Shown here: piece by piece, positions 17,749 to 26,763 of the stretch
Layout: each line of letters opens with the position of its first letter
Numbering within the stretch: position 1 is the first letter of the stretch
NCBI RefSeq assembly: GCF_048820915.1
Contig: NZ_JBMERR010000006.1
Coordinates: 1-64,000 of the forward strand
Source: Cribrihabitans_A pelagius
GTDB lineage: Bacteria > Pseudomonadota > Alphaproteobacteria > Rhodobacterales > Rhodobacteraceae
Length of the DNA stretch: 64,000 nucleotides
Direction: 5' to 3'
The notes under the pieces: model-generated
What the model was told of the DNA's origin: nothing
Databases searched by the model: none
The model's input: the letters and a program-made list of their open reading frames with translations, nothing else
Position numbers and translations under genes: made by a program

Positions 17749-18555
17749 ATTTGTTGCTGTCGGATTTACTGACGAAGTAGCTGATGGTGACCATCACGAT
17801 TGAGACGCTCAGCAGCATGGTCGAGATCGCCATGATGTTGGATTTGATGCCCTGCTTGACCGAGCCGAAGATCGCGGTGGGCAGGGTCTCGACGCCCGCG
17901 CCCTTGACGAAATTGGTGATGATGAAGTCATCGAGCGACACGATGAAGGCCAGCAGGAAACCGGAGATGATGCCCGGCGCCATCAGCGGCATCAGGATCC
18001 GGGTGAAGGCCTGCCGCCGAGTCGCGTAAAGGTCCATCGCCGCCTGCTCGAAGCTGTCCTCGATCCCATGCATCCGGGCCGAGATCGGCAGATAGGCAAA
18101 GGGGATGCAGAAGGCGATATGGGCGACCAGAACGGTCAGATAGCCGCGGGTAAAGCCGATGGCGTTGAAGAAGATCAGCGTCGCCACCGCGGTCACGATC
18201 TCCGGCACCATCAGCGGGAGGCTGATCAGGCCAAAGGACACCGTGCGCAGTTTGAACTGGCCGCCGCGCACCATCGCCGTGGCCGCCAATGTGGCGATCA
18301 TAGTGCTGGCGGTCGCCGCCATGATGGCAATGGTGAAGCTGTTGAAGGCCGCGCTCTTGAACTTGGCGCTCTCCGGACCGGTGAACACATCGGCGTACCA
18401 GCGGAACGAGATCCCTTCCCAGTTGGTGATAGATGGGGAGGCGTTGAAGCTGTAGATGGTGACGATCACCAAGGGGGCGTACAGGACCGCCAGACAGAGC
18501 AGTGTGATCGCCGGAAGCCCCTGTAGGTTTTGATGCTGTCATTCACATGCGCCAT
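17747..18555 (-). pseudogene. potC: PotC-type ABC permease with an N-terminal frameshift
   Basis: From the ATG at 18555 the gene reads MAHVNDSIKTYRGF, then loses frame at about 18510, where a CCC becomes CC (TTC CGG instead of TTC CCG G). The other frame continues ITLLCLAVLYAPLVIVTIYS through the full permease: LPLMVPEIVTAVATLIFFNA, EQAAMDLYATRRQAFTRILM, LDDFIITNF and a C-terminus ending SKSDSNK. A shortened start near 18472 (TTG) would lose the first TM helix. A single-base sequence error is as likely as real damage. It starts 4 bp after the potB stop. Confidence 0.75.
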
Positions 18556-18558
18556 GAC

Positions 18559-19488
18559 TCAGCCCCCTGCCTTGTCTGCCTTGGCCTGCTGGCGGGCGGA
18601 GAACATCAGGATGATCAGCACCATGGTCAGCAGGATCATCGAAGCAGCGGCCCCAAACGGCCAGTTGCCCGCGTTGCCCTTGAACTGCTCCTCGATCAGC
18701 GAACCGATCATGAAGTTCTTGGCCCCGCCCAGAAGATCCGGCGCCAGGAAGGAGCCCATTGAGGGCACGAACACCAGGATGCAGCCCGCCACCACACCCG
18801 GTTTCACCGCGGGCAGCACGATCCGCCGCAGGGTGGTCCATTTGCTGGCGTAAAGATCCGCGGCCGCTTCGGAGAGCGAGAAGTTGTAGCGCTCCACCGC
18901 GGCATAGACCGGCAGCACCATGAACGGCAGGTAGGAGTAGAACAGCCCCAGCTGCACCGCAAAGTCGGTGTTGACGATATGGAGCGGTGAATCGATCAGC
19001 CCGGTGCCGATCAGGAAGTCATTCAGCGGGCCTTGGTCGCGCAGCAGGAACTTCATGCTGACGGTGCGGATCAGCAGGTTCACCCAATAGGGAATGGTGA
19101 TCAGGAACACCCAAAGCGGGCGCACATGCGAGGGCCTTGTGGCGATGAAATAGGCAGTCGGGAAGCCGATCAGAAGGCTCAGCAGCGTCGCCGCGCCGGC
19201 CTGCCAGATGGAGCGCCAGAAGATGGCGATATAGGTCCATTCGACGGTGGGCAGCTCATCCCCGAACAGCCCGCGGTCAAAGAAGAACTGGTCATAAGCC
19301 GCCAGAGAGAACTCCCAGATCACCCCACCGCGGAATTCCTTGGTCAAGAAGGAATAGACCAGCATCATGCAGACGGGCCCCAGCACAATGATGCCGAGCA
19401 CCGCCCAGGACGGCAGCAGCAGCCAGCCGCGGGCTTCCTTGTATGTGTCTGCGCGGGCTGAGCCGCCGGTCGCTGCGCCTGCTGCCAT
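18559..19488 (-). CDS. potB: PotB-type polyamine/amine ABC transporter permease
   Basis: A 309-residue inner-membrane permease with about six TM helices (WLLLPSWAVLGIIVLGPVCM at the start). It has the EAA-like loop that contacts the ATPase (EAAADLYASKWTTLRRIVLP). The start overlaps the last base of the ATPase gene stop at 19488. It is intact, unlike its partner potC and the binding protein. The substrate cannot be read from sequence; polyamines or related organic cations are typical for the family. Confidence 0.9.
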   Translation of the reverse strand: MAAGAATGGSARADTYKEARGWLLLPSWAVLGIIVLGPVCMMLVYSFLTKEFRGGVIWEFSLAAYDQFFFDRGLFGDELPTVEWTYIAIFWRSIWQAGAATLLSLLIGFPTAYFIATRPSHVRPLWVFLITIPYWVNLLIRTVSMKFLLRDQGPLNDFLIGTGLIDSPLHIVNTDFAVQLGLFYSYLPFMVLPVYAAVERYNFSLSEAAADLYASKWTTLRRIVLPAVKPGVVAGCILVFVPSMGSFLAPDLLGGAKNFMIGSLIEEQFKGNAGNWPFGAAASMILLTMVLIILMFSARQQAKADKAGG

Positions 19489-20618
19489 CAGTCCATCAGG
19501 AGGCGCCCGGCCCCCAGCTCCATGTTGACGAAAATCTCGCTGCCCGGCTCAAAGATCCGCTTGTTGCCGCGGTCGGAATTGGAGGTGCGCACGATGAACT
19601 GCGGCCCCTCGGCCAGATCGACCAGCGTGCTGATGTCGGTGCCGGCGAAGATGTTCTCGGCGACCCGTCCCTTGAGGCTTTCGGCCTCCACCGGTGCGTC
19701 GGACATGAACAGCCGCTCGGGGCGCACCGACATATGCACTTTGGCGCCGGTCCCGACGCCCTCGACCGAATTGCAGGTCAGCGCCTGGCCGCCGCCCAGA
19801 TGGCAGGTCGCGCGGCCGTTCATGACCTGATCCACTGAAACCTCCAGCAGGTTGGTCTCGCCGATGAAATCCGCCACGAACATGTTGCGCGGCTGCTCAT
19901 AGATCTCGGCCGGCGTGCCCAGCTGCTGCATCTCGCCCGCCGACATCACCGCGATGCGGTCGGACATGGTCAGCGCCTGTTCCTGGTCGTGGGTCACGAA
20001 GATGAAGGTGATCCCGGTTTCGCGCTGCAGGTGCTTCAGTTCCAGCTGCATCTGATTGCGCAGCTTCAGATCGAGCGCCGACAGCGGCTCATCCAGCAGC
20101 AGGACTTTTGGTTGCGGCGCCAGCGCACGCGCCAGCGCCACACGCTGCTGCTGGCCGCCTGAGAGCTGAGACGGCTTGCGGACAGCGAATTGCGACAACT
20201 GGACCAGTTCCAGCATCTCCCCCGCGCGCGTGCGGGCCTCGGATTTGGACTTGCCGCGCATCTCCAGGCCAAAGGCGACGTTTTCCAGGATCGTCATATG
20301 CGGGAACAGCGCATAGTTCTGGAACACGGTGTTCACCGGCCGCTGATGCGGGGGGAGTTTGGCGATCTCCTCGCCAAACAGCAGGATCTCGCCTTCGGTC
20401 ACATCCTCGAACCCGGCGATCATCCGCAAAAGCGTGGTCTTGCCGCAGCCCGAAGGCCCCAGCAGGGTGAAAAACTCATTGTCCGTGATGGTCAGCGAGA
20501 TGCGCTTGAGGGCGGTGAAGTCTCCGTAACGCTTGACTGCGCTGCGCACATCAATCGCATTTGTAGTGTTGCCGGGCACTTGCGCCTCTCCTCTGCCGCA
20601 TGACGTTTGATCCAGCAT
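19488..20618 (-). CDS. potA: PotA-type ABC transporter ATP-binding protein
   Basis: A 376-residue ATPase. Walker A is GPSGCGKTT, followed by the Q-loop VFQNYALFPHMT, the signature LSGGQQQRVALARAL, Walker B VLLLDEPLSALD, the switch His in FVTHDQEQA, and a C-terminal TOBE domain (VHMSVRPERLFMSD). It leads the potA-potB-potC-potD' block, about 125 bp downstream of the deacetylase gene on the same strand. It powers import together with the two permeases, but the binding protein is truncated. Confidence 0.92.
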   Translation of the reverse strand: MLDQTSCGRGEAQVPGNTTNAIDVRSAVKRYGDFTALKRISLTITDNEFFTLLGPSGCGKTTLLRMIAGFEDVTEGEILLFGEEIAKLPPHQRPVNTVFQNYALFPHMTILENVAFGLEMRGKSKSEARTRAGEMLELVQLSQFAVRKPSQLSGGQQQRVALARALAPQPKVLLLDEPLSALDLKLRNQMQLELKHLQRETGITFIFVTHDQEQALTMSDRIAVMSAGEMQQLGTPAEIYEQPRNMFVADFIGETNLLEVSVDQVMNGRATCHLGGGQALTCNSVEGVGTGAKVHMSVRPERLFMSDAPVEAESLKGRVAENIFAGTDISTLVDLAEGPQFIVRTSNSDRGNKRIFEPGSEIFVNMELGAGRLLMD

Positions 20619-20744
20619 AGGAAGGTCCTGCGAAGGCGCTAAGAATTGTCTCCCTCAGCAAATGTTAGTCTTTGCCTAATCTTAGAAATACGATTAATTT
20701 CAACGATTTTCACGGCATCTCCCGCACAGGAGTGGCGCCCTTGT

Positions 20745-21893
20745 TCAGCCCGCCAGATCGTCAAGCAGGCGGTCCATCATCGCAGCGCACAGGTGCAACT
20801 GGCTCAGCTCCAGATATTCGTCCGGCTTGTGCCCCTGCCCCGCCATCGACCCCGGCCCGCAGACCACGGTGGGAATGCCCAGCTGGCCGAAAAATCCGGC
20901 CTCGGTGCCAAATGCGACCTTGGTGGTAGTGCTGCTGAGGGCGAGCTTTCCGGCGTAGGTGATAACCGGGCTGTCCGGCGGCACGAGGCCGGGATAGGCA
21001 TTGTATTGCTCTACCTCGACGTACGCCTCCGGCGCCGGGAAACGGGCACTGACAGTTTCAGCCGCCGCTTGGATACGGGCCAGGATATCCGCGCTCCGGT
21101 CGGCGGCCAGATGGCGGTACTCCACTGTCAGATCGGCCCTGTCCGGCACGATGTTGAGCGCGGTGCCGCCGGACATTTTCCCTGCATGGACAGTGGAATA
21201 AGGGATGTCGTAGGCCGCGTCCCGCGCGCCATTAGCGGCGAAATCCGCCTGCAGCGCCCGCAGTTCATTCAGAAAATCCGCCGCCAGATGCATCGCGTTG
21301 GTGAACTCCGGCGCCAGGGCCGAATGGCCGCTTTGACCGTGGCAGATGGCGCGCAGCGCCGCCTTGCCCTTGTGGCCGGTTGCCACCTGCATTTCCGTCG
21401 GCTCCCCGACGAAGCAGGCGCGCGGGCTGCCGGTCAGCGGCACAAGGCGCTCCAGCATCTGCTGGATGCCAACGCAGCCGACTTCCTCGTCATATGAGAG
21501 GACAATCTTCAGCGGTTCTTGCAGCTCCGCCTGAGAGGCCCTGTCCGCCAGCGCCAAAATGCTGGCCACATAGCCCTTCATGTCGGTGGTGCCCCGCCCG
21601 TAAACACGGCCGTACTCGCGGGTCAGGCGGAAGGGGTCGCGGGTCCACTCCTGGCCGTCCACCGGCACCACATCGGTATGCGCCGACAGCAGAACCCCCG
21701 GCCCGGCCGGGCCCTTCTCGGCATACAGCCGGGTCTTGCTGCCATCCGGCGACGGCAGCCGCGTAACCGCAAATCCGCGGTCGGCCAGGAAGCCCTTCGC
21801 ATAGGCGGCCAGGCTCAGATTGGAGTTGCGGCTGACCGTGTCGAAGGCGACCAGCCGCTCCAGGATCTCCAGCGTCCCGGCAGTGTCAGTCAA
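20745..21893 (-). CDS. argE: ArgE/DapE-family (M20) deacetylase
   Basis: A 382-residue M20 peptidase-family enzyme, probably an N-acetylornithine deacetylase-like amidohydrolase. It shows the metal-site motifs LLSAHTDVVPVDGQEWTRDP, GRGTTDMKGYVAS, LSYDEEVGCVG and a C-terminal GPGSMAGQGHKPDEY. The chosen start is the TTG at 21893 (LTDTAGTLEILERLVAF), which overlaps the end of the dodecin gene by 8 bp. Placed in an amine operon, it more likely removes an acyl group from an imported N-acyl amine or amino acid than acts in arginine synthesis. Confidence 0.85.
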   Translation of the reverse strand: MTDTAGTLEILERLVAFDTVSRNSNLSLAAYAKGFLADRGFAVTRLPSPDGSKTRLYAEKGPAGPGVLLSAHTDVVPVDGQEWTRDPFRLTREYGRVYGRGTTDMKGYVASILALADRASQAELQEPLKIVLSYDEEVGCVGIQQMLERLVPLTGSPRACFVGEPTEMQVATGHKGKAALRAICHGQSGHSALAPEFTNAMHLAADFLNELRALQADFAANGARDAAYDIPYSTVHAGKMSGGTALNIVPDRADLTVEYRHLAADRSADILARIQAAAETVSARFPAPEAYVEVEQYNAYPGLVPPDSPVITYAGKLALSSTTTKVAFGTEAGFFGQLGIPTVVCGPGSMAGQGHKPDEYLELSQLHLCAAMMDRLLDDLAG

Positions 21894-22092
21894 GCCGGAA
21901 CCCGATCTTGAGCCCGACCTGGTAGTGCGCCACCTTGCCGTCTTCGACATGGCCGCGGATTTCGCCGACCTCGAACCAGCTGATGTGGTCGATGGTCTTG
22001 GAGGCCCTTGCAATCGCCCCGCTTACCGCGTCCTCGATGCTGCTGGCGGAGCTGCCCACCACATCAACCGTCTTGTAAATTGCGTCACTCAT
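21886..22092 (-). CDS. Dodecin family flavin-binding protein
   Basis: 68 residues: MSDAIYKTVDVVGSSASSIE, AVSGAIARASKTIDHISWFE, VGEIRGHVEDGKVAHYQVGL. This is the dodecin fold, including the flavin-stacking Trp in the ISWFEV motif. Dodecins form dodecamers that store or buffer flavin. A GGAG site precedes the ATG at 22092. It lies directly downstream of a large flavoprotein gene and is coupled to the deacetylase gene, which fits a role in flavin supply. Confidence 0.92.
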   Translation of the reverse strand: MSDAIYKTVDVVGSSASSIEDAVSGAIARASKTIDHISWFEVGEIRGHVEDGKVAHYQVGLKIGFRLD

Positions 22093-22103
22093 CACTTTTC
22101 TCC

Positions 22104-24173
22104 TCACTCTGCGGCCAGCTCGGTGATCTCGCGGCGGAACGGCAGCGCATCGCCGAGGTCCGGCCCGTCCAGCTCCCGCGCATAACGATGGCCTGCGTAA
22201 GTAGCCCACGCAATCGGCCCCGGCGCGTTCGCATCGCCAATCAGTTTGACCGATTTGATGCCTGCGTCCAGCCATTCCGCCTGGCGGCTGAGGAGATCTT
22301 CATAAAGGGCGTCGTTGCCGATGCGCGAGGCAACCATCACCACCGCGTCCGCCTCAATATTCCAGGTGCGGTCCGTATAGGTGCAGTTGCTGACCACGTG
22401 ACCGGCGTGGATTTCGGTAATGCCCTGATTGAGCACGATTTCCACCCCGGCCTCGACCAGGCGCGGATGGATTGCCACCTGCTCCAGCGTGTTGTTGGTC
22501 CAGTCGCTGACATAGGCCGACGGCGTGACCAGCGTCACCTGCGCGCCTTTGGAGGCCAAGAGCTCGGCCAGAACCCCGCCCATGTAATAGTGGTCATCGT
22601 CATAAATCACCACGCGGCCCTCGGGGATTGTGCCGTCCATCAGGTCGTCAGGGGTATAGACCTTGGCGCCGTCTGCAATCGGCATCGGCACCACGTGCTG
22701 GCGGGAAACCCCGTCGCGGCGCCAGGCGGAGCCGGTGGCGATGCAGACGTTCTCAAACCCGAACTCCAGGATGCTGTCTGCGTCCAGCAGGCTTCCGTGG
22801 TAGATCTCCACATTCGAGCGCTGGCTCAGCTGGTAGTCGCGGTAGTCGACCACACGGCCCCAGGCGTTCAGCCCCGGCAGCTGGCGTTCGCTGGTCACAC
22901 GCCCGCCGATCACATCCTTGGCCTCGGCCACCGCCACGTCGTAGCCGCGGCGGCAAAGCGCCCAGGCGGCTTCCAAACCGGCAGGGCCGGAGCCGACCAC
23001 CAGCACATTGGAGCTGCCGCCCTTGGTGTTCATCTTCTCCGGATGCCAGCCCTTGCGCCATTCCTCCATGAAGGTCGGGTTCTGGGTGCAGCGGCTGATC
23101 GACATGGTCATGTCGCCGGTGATGCAGATGTTGCAGCCGATGCATTCGCGGATGTCCTCAACGCGGCCTTCCTCGATCTTTTTCGGCAGGAAGGGGTCGG
23201 CAATCGAGGGCCGCGCGCAGCCGATAAAATCGAGCGTGCCGGTTTTCACCATCTTGGCCATCACGTCCGGGCTGGTGAAGCGGCCAACGCCGACGATGGG
23301 CTTCTCCGTCAGCTCATGTATGCCGCGCACCAGCTGCTCCTGCGCCGCCTCCTCCTTGAAGCGGCTGGGGCCGGAGCAGTCCTCCCAGCTGCCTTGCGCC
23401 AGGTCCCACAGGTCCGGCAGGTCCTTGTTCATCTCGATATAATCGCGCACCTCGGCGTTGGAGAACCCCAGCTCGCCAATCGTCTCATCCAAGGAAACCC
23501 GCAGGGTGATCGCCATGCTGTCGCCCACCGCGTCGCGCATATCCCCGATGACTTCCTGGCTGAACCGCGCCCGGTTCTCGAGACTGCCGCCGTATTCATC
23601 CGAGCGCTGATTGGTGGCCCGGCTCAGGAAGTGCTGGAAGATGCCGAACCCATGCGCGCCATACAGGCAGATCAGGTCGAACCCGGCGTCCTTGGACCGC
23701 TTCGCCGCATTCACAAACCAGCGGCGCAGGTCCTTGATATCCTGTTTGTCCAAGGCACGCGCCTGCACCGGGTCATTGGTAAAGGTGCGGATCGGCAGCG
23801 CGGAGGGCGCCAGCGGCACCTCCTTGGAATAAAGGTTCGGACCGTTGATCCCGGAATAGGCCAGCTGGATACCGGCCAACGCGCCGTGCGTTTTCATCTT
23901 CTCCGACATCTTGCGCAGCTGCGGGATGTCCTTGTCCTCCCACAGGCGCAGCTCGATGAAGGGGGTGATCTCGCTGGTGTGGTGCATCTCGCACTGTTCG
24001 GTGAAAATCACGCCCCAGCCGCCTTCGGCCTTGATGCCCCGCATCTCAGCGGCGGCAGAGGGGTCACGGTAGCCGCCGCCGTTGCAGTGCGGTACCTGGT
24101 AAAACCGGTTCTTGGCAGTAAGCGGGCCGATCCTCATCGGCTCGAACAGAATGTCATAGCAGGGATCGCGCAA
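22104..24173 (-). CDS. Trimethylamine-dehydrogenase-like NADH:flavin oxidoreductase (N-demethylase type)
   Basis: A 689-residue flavoprotein. The N-terminal Old Yellow Enzyme-like TIM barrel begins RDPCYDILFEPMRIGPLTAK and continues NRFYQVPHCNGG. A 4Fe-4S cluster motif C-x2-C-x2-C-x11-C sits at about 343-361 (CIGCNICITG...SRC), as in trimethylamine dehydrogenase. A C-terminal FAD/ADP-binding domain has VLVVGSGPAGLEAAWAL. Relatives include trimethylamine, dimethylamine, dimethylglycine (DgcA) and N-methylproline demethylases. The chosen start is TTG at 24173, with GGAGAGG before it. It probably removes N-methyl groups from the substrate of this operon. Confidence 0.85.
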   Translation of the reverse strand: MRDPCYDILFEPMRIGPLTAKNRFYQVPHCNGGGYRDPSAAAEMRGIKAEGGWGVIFTEQCEMHHTSEITPFIELRLWEDKDIPQLRKMSEKMKTHGALAGIQLAYSGINGPNLYSKEVPLAPSALPIRTFTNDPVQARALDKQDIKDLRRWFVNAAKRSKDAGFDLICLYGAHGFGIFQHFLSRATNQRSDEYGGSLENRARFSQEVIGDMRDAVGDSMAITLRVSLDETIGELGFSNAEVRDYIEMNKDLPDLWDLAQGSWEDCSGPSRFKEEAAQEQLVRGIHELTEKPIVGVGRFTSPDVMAKMVKTGTLDFIGCARPSIADPFLPKKIEEGRVEDIRECIGCNICITGDMTMSISRCTQNPTFMEEWRKGWHPEKMNTKGGSSNVLVVGSGPAGLEAAWALCRRGYDVAVAEAKDVIGGRVTSERQLPGLNAWGRVVDYRDYQLSQRSNVEIYHGSLLDADSILEFGFENVCIATGSAWRRDGVSRQHVVPMPIADGAKVYTPDDLMDGTIPEGRVVIYDDDHYYMGGVLAELLASKGAQVTLVTPSAYVSDWTNNTLEQVAIHPRLVEAGVEIVLNQGITEIHAGHVVSNCTYTDRTWNIEADAVVMVASRIGNDALYEDLLSRQAEWLDAGIKSVKLIGDANAPGPIAWATYAGHRYARELDGPDLGDALPFRREITELAAE

Positions 24174-24254
24174 TTTTCCTCTCCTTCGGTGCAACAGCCT
24201 CCAAAGGGTACAGGATTGGCCCGGGCGCTAAAGGTCAGCTTGCGGAAGCATTGA

Positions 24255-25217
24255 TTAGCCTGCCGCTAAGCCGGCGGCCTGGCCCTTGGGCGCGGCGTTC
24301 AAGCCCGGCAGCGCGCCCGCCTTCACCAGCTCCGCGCAATGCTCGACAAAGGAGCGGATGGTGATCGAATTCTCCGAATCCGGCGCCATCAAGAGCCCCA
24401 TCCGCATCGACCGCAAATCGCCCTTCAGCGGGATGAACTTCAGCGTCTTGCCGTCGGGGGACTGGTCGTTGAGGGGGCGGATATTGGCAATCGAATAGCC
24501 GTAGCCATTGGCCACCAGGCTGCGCATCACCGCCATGTCGCGGGTGCGCTCGGCCACATTGGGCTTGATCCCGGCCTCATGGAAGAACGACAGGAAATAT
24601 TCCGCGCTGAACGGCAGATCCAGCAGCACCATCGGATGCTCGCGCAGCTCCTGCACCGTGACCTCCGGCAGCTCCGCCAGCGGATGCTCCTCGCCGACCA
24701 GCGCATAGGGCGGCAGCTCCGCCAGGGTGATGAACCGCAGATCCGCCGGGATATCCAGATTGTAGGTCAGCGCGATATCAATCTCCGCCCGCCGGATGCC
24801 GCTGAAGATCGCAGCCTGGTCCAGCTCGATCTGGCGCACATGCACATCCTTGTAGCGGTCCTCGAACACGCGCCGCACAGCGGGCAGCACCACCTGGGCA
24901 AAGGTCAAGAGGCAGCCGATGGCCAGCGGCCCCCGCACCTGGCCGGAGATGTCGCCGGCAATGTCCATCAGCCGGTCCGCCTCGCGCAGCACGGTGCGGG
25001 CCTGCTCCAGCATCACCCGCCCCGCCTGGGTCAGCGCCAGGCCTTGCGCATGCTGGCGCACAAATAGCGCCAGCCCGAACTCCTGCTCCAGCTGTGCAAT
25101 CGCCGCCGAGATCGACGGCGACGACACGTTCACCTTTTCCGAGGCCAGCGCGATCGAGCCCACCTCCCCCACCGCCACGAAATACTCCAGCTGGCGCAGC
25201 GTGTATCGGACTGGCAA
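24255..25217 (-). CDS. LysR-family transcriptional regulator
   Basis: A 320-residue regulator. The N-terminal HTH reads YTLRQLEYFVAVGEVGSIA, followed by SPSISAAIAQLEQEFGLALF. The C-terminal substrate-binding domain begins VRGPLAIGCLLTFAQVVLPA. The start is taken as TTG at 25217, with GGGAG 9 bp upstream, because the family begins (M)PVRYTLRQ. It is embedded in the operon between aldehyde dehydrogenase and demethylase genes on the same strand, so it is likely the local activator responding to the substrate. Confidence 0.88.
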   Translation of the reverse strand: MPVRYTLRQLEYFVAVGEVGSIALASEKVNVSSPSISAAIAQLEQEFGLALFVRQHAQGLALTQAGRVMLEQARTVLREADRLMDIAGDISGQVRGPLAIGCLLTFAQVVLPAVRRVFEDRYKDVHVRQIELDQAAIFSGIRRAEIDIALTYNLDIPADLRFITLAELPPYALVGEEHPLAELPEVTVQELREHPMVLLDLPFSAEYFLSFFHEAGIKPNVAERTRDMAVMRSLVANGYGYSIANIRPLNDQSPDGKTLKFIPLKGDLRSMRMGLLMAPDSENSITIRSFVEHCAELVKAGALPGLNAAPKGQAAGLAAG

Positions 25218-26739
25218 AGGCAGGCTCTCCCGGGTCTGGCGGATCAGGTTTGTACTTGATCCAGGTGGTTTTCAGGGCAGTGTACTTCTCCAGCGAGTGC
25301 AAGGACAGATCCCGCCCGAACCCGGACTGCTTCATGCCGCCAAAGGGCGTCTGCGCCGACAGCGCGTCCACCGTGTTGACCGAAACCGTGCCCACGTGCA
25401 GCCTGTCCGCCACCCGGCAGGCGCGGCTGAGGTTATCGGTCCAGACCGAGGCTGCAAGACCATAGATCGAGTCGTTTGCCATGGCGACGGCCTCTTCCTC
25501 GCTGTCAAAGGGAATGACCGACAGGACGGGGCCGAATATCTCATCCCGCGCCAGGGGGTTGTCGTGGCTGACATCATCAAAGACCGTCGGCTGCACAAAG
25601 CACCCCTTGCCATCGACGGTGACGCGCGCGCCGCGCGCCACCAGACTGGCCGACGCCTTGCCCGCCTCGACTAACCGCATGATGCCCTCAGTCTGCTTCT
25701 CATCGACGATGGCGCCCATTTTCGAGGCCGGGTCCAGCGGATCGCCGGGCTGGGTCGCCTCGGCGCGGGCGATCAGCTTTTCGACAAATTCCTGCTGAAT
25801 GGAGCGCTCCACATACAGCCGCGAATTGGCCGAGCAGACCTCGCCCTGATTGAAGAAGATCCCGAAGGCGGCCATATCGGCGGCCGCGTCCAGATCCTCG
25901 CAATCGGCAAACACCAGGTTGGGGCTCTTGCCGCCGGTCTCGGGCCAGACCTGTTTCAGGTTCGACTGGCCGGAATACTGCATGAACTTCTTGCCGGTGG
26001 CGGTCGATCCGGTGAAGGCGAGGCAATCCACATCCATATGCAGCCCCAGCGCCTTGCCCGCGGTGGCGCCATAGCCCGGCACCACGTTGAACACCCCGTC
26101 CGGCACCCCGGCCTCGGCCGCCAGCTCCGCCAGCCGCAGCGCGCTGAGCGGCGACTGCTCGGCCGGTTTCAGCACCACGGAGTTGCCCGCCGCCAGCGCC
26201 GCCGCCGCCTTCCAGGTCGCCATGTCCAGCGGGAAGTTCCAGGGCGTCACCGCCCCCACAACCCCCAAGGGCACGCGGCTGACCAGCGCCAGGTCGCCCG
26301 GCCCGGTGGGTGCCATCTCGTCATAGACCTTGTCGATGGCTTCGGCATACCACTGGAAGAAATGCGCCGATCCGGGCGCATCCACCGTCACCGCATCGGT
26401 GACCAGCTTGCCCATGTCCAGACTGTCCAGCAGCGCCATCTCTGCCAGGTTCGCCCGGATCAGCTCGGCCAGCCGCAGCAGCACCGCCTTGCGGCCGCCC
26501 GGCGCCATCCGCGACCAGCGCCCGTCCTCAAACGCCCGACGCCCCGCCGCCACCGCCCGGTTCACATCCTCCTCGCCGCATTCCGCAACTTGAGCCAGAA
26601 CCTCTCCCGTCGCCGGGTTCACACTTGTAAATGTCCTGCCCGAGGCCGCATCCGAAAACTTGCCGTCAATGAATGCCTGCGCCCTAAAGGACAGCGCCGC
26701 GGCGCGGGATTTCCAGTTGTCGTAGGTGTAGTCCAGCAT
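24778..26739 (-). CDS. Aldehyde dehydrogenase whose frame runs on into the LysR gene
   Basis: The ALDH-family core is residues 1-498: GRTFTSVNPATGEVLAQVAE, WNFPLDMATWKAAAALAAGN, the glutamate motif PETGGKSPNLVF, the catalytic Cys in NQGEVCSANSR, and EIFGPVLSVIPFD. It ends HSLEKYTALKTTWIKYKP, where relatives stop. The sequence has CCTGATCC where CCCTGA would give a stop at about 25243; the frame instead continues for about 155 nonsense residues over the LysR gene to 24778. A lost C in a short C-run, real or a sequencing error, explains this. PuuC/GabD-like: it oxidises an aminoaldehyde to an acid. Confidence 0.8.
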   Translation of the reverse strand: MLDYTYDNWKSRAAALSFRAQAFIDGKFSDAASGRTFTSVNPATGEVLAQVAECGEEDVNRAVAAGRRAFEDGRWSRMAPGGRKAVLLRLAELIRANLAEMALLDSLDMGKLVTDAVTVDAPGSAHFFQWYAEAIDKVYDEMAPTGPGDLALVSRVPLGVVGAVTPWNFPLDMATWKAAAALAAGNSVVLKPAEQSPLSALRLAELAAEAGVPDGVFNVVPGYGATAGKALGLHMDVDCLAFTGSTATGKKFMQYSGQSNLKQVWPETGGKSPNLVFADCEDLDAAADMAAFGIFFNQGEVCSANSRLYVERSIQQEFVEKLIARAEATQPGDPLDPASKMGAIVDEKQTEGIMRLVEAGKASASLVARGARVTVDGKGCFVQPTVFDDVSHDNPLARDEIFGPVLSVIPFDSEEEAVAMANDSIYGLAASVWTDNLSRACRVADRLHVGTVSVNTVDALSAQTPFGGMKQSGFGRDLSLHSLEKYTALKTTWIKYKPDPPDPGEPAFASPIHAAPAGVFRGGGGGGLDRAGLGKGERVVAVDLGGDCTAGAGVRAGAICAPACARPGADPGGAGDAGAGPHRAARGGPADGHCRRHLRPGAGAAGHRLPLDLCPGGAARCAARVRGPLQGCACAPDRAGPGCDLQRHPAGGD

Positions 26740-26763
26740 GTCTTTCTCCCTGCTCCGCCGCGC

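Noticed and set aside
20619..20744. A separate small gene between potA and argE
   Set aside because: No frame has a ribosome site or recognisable sequence; it is an ordinary intergenic gap within the operon.
22008..24254. A 748-codon plus-strand frame opposite the demethylase-like flavoprotein
   Set aside because: It is antisense to a gene with complete 4Fe-4S and FAD motifs; its translation is low-complexity His/Arg/Ala-rich, as expected for a shadow.
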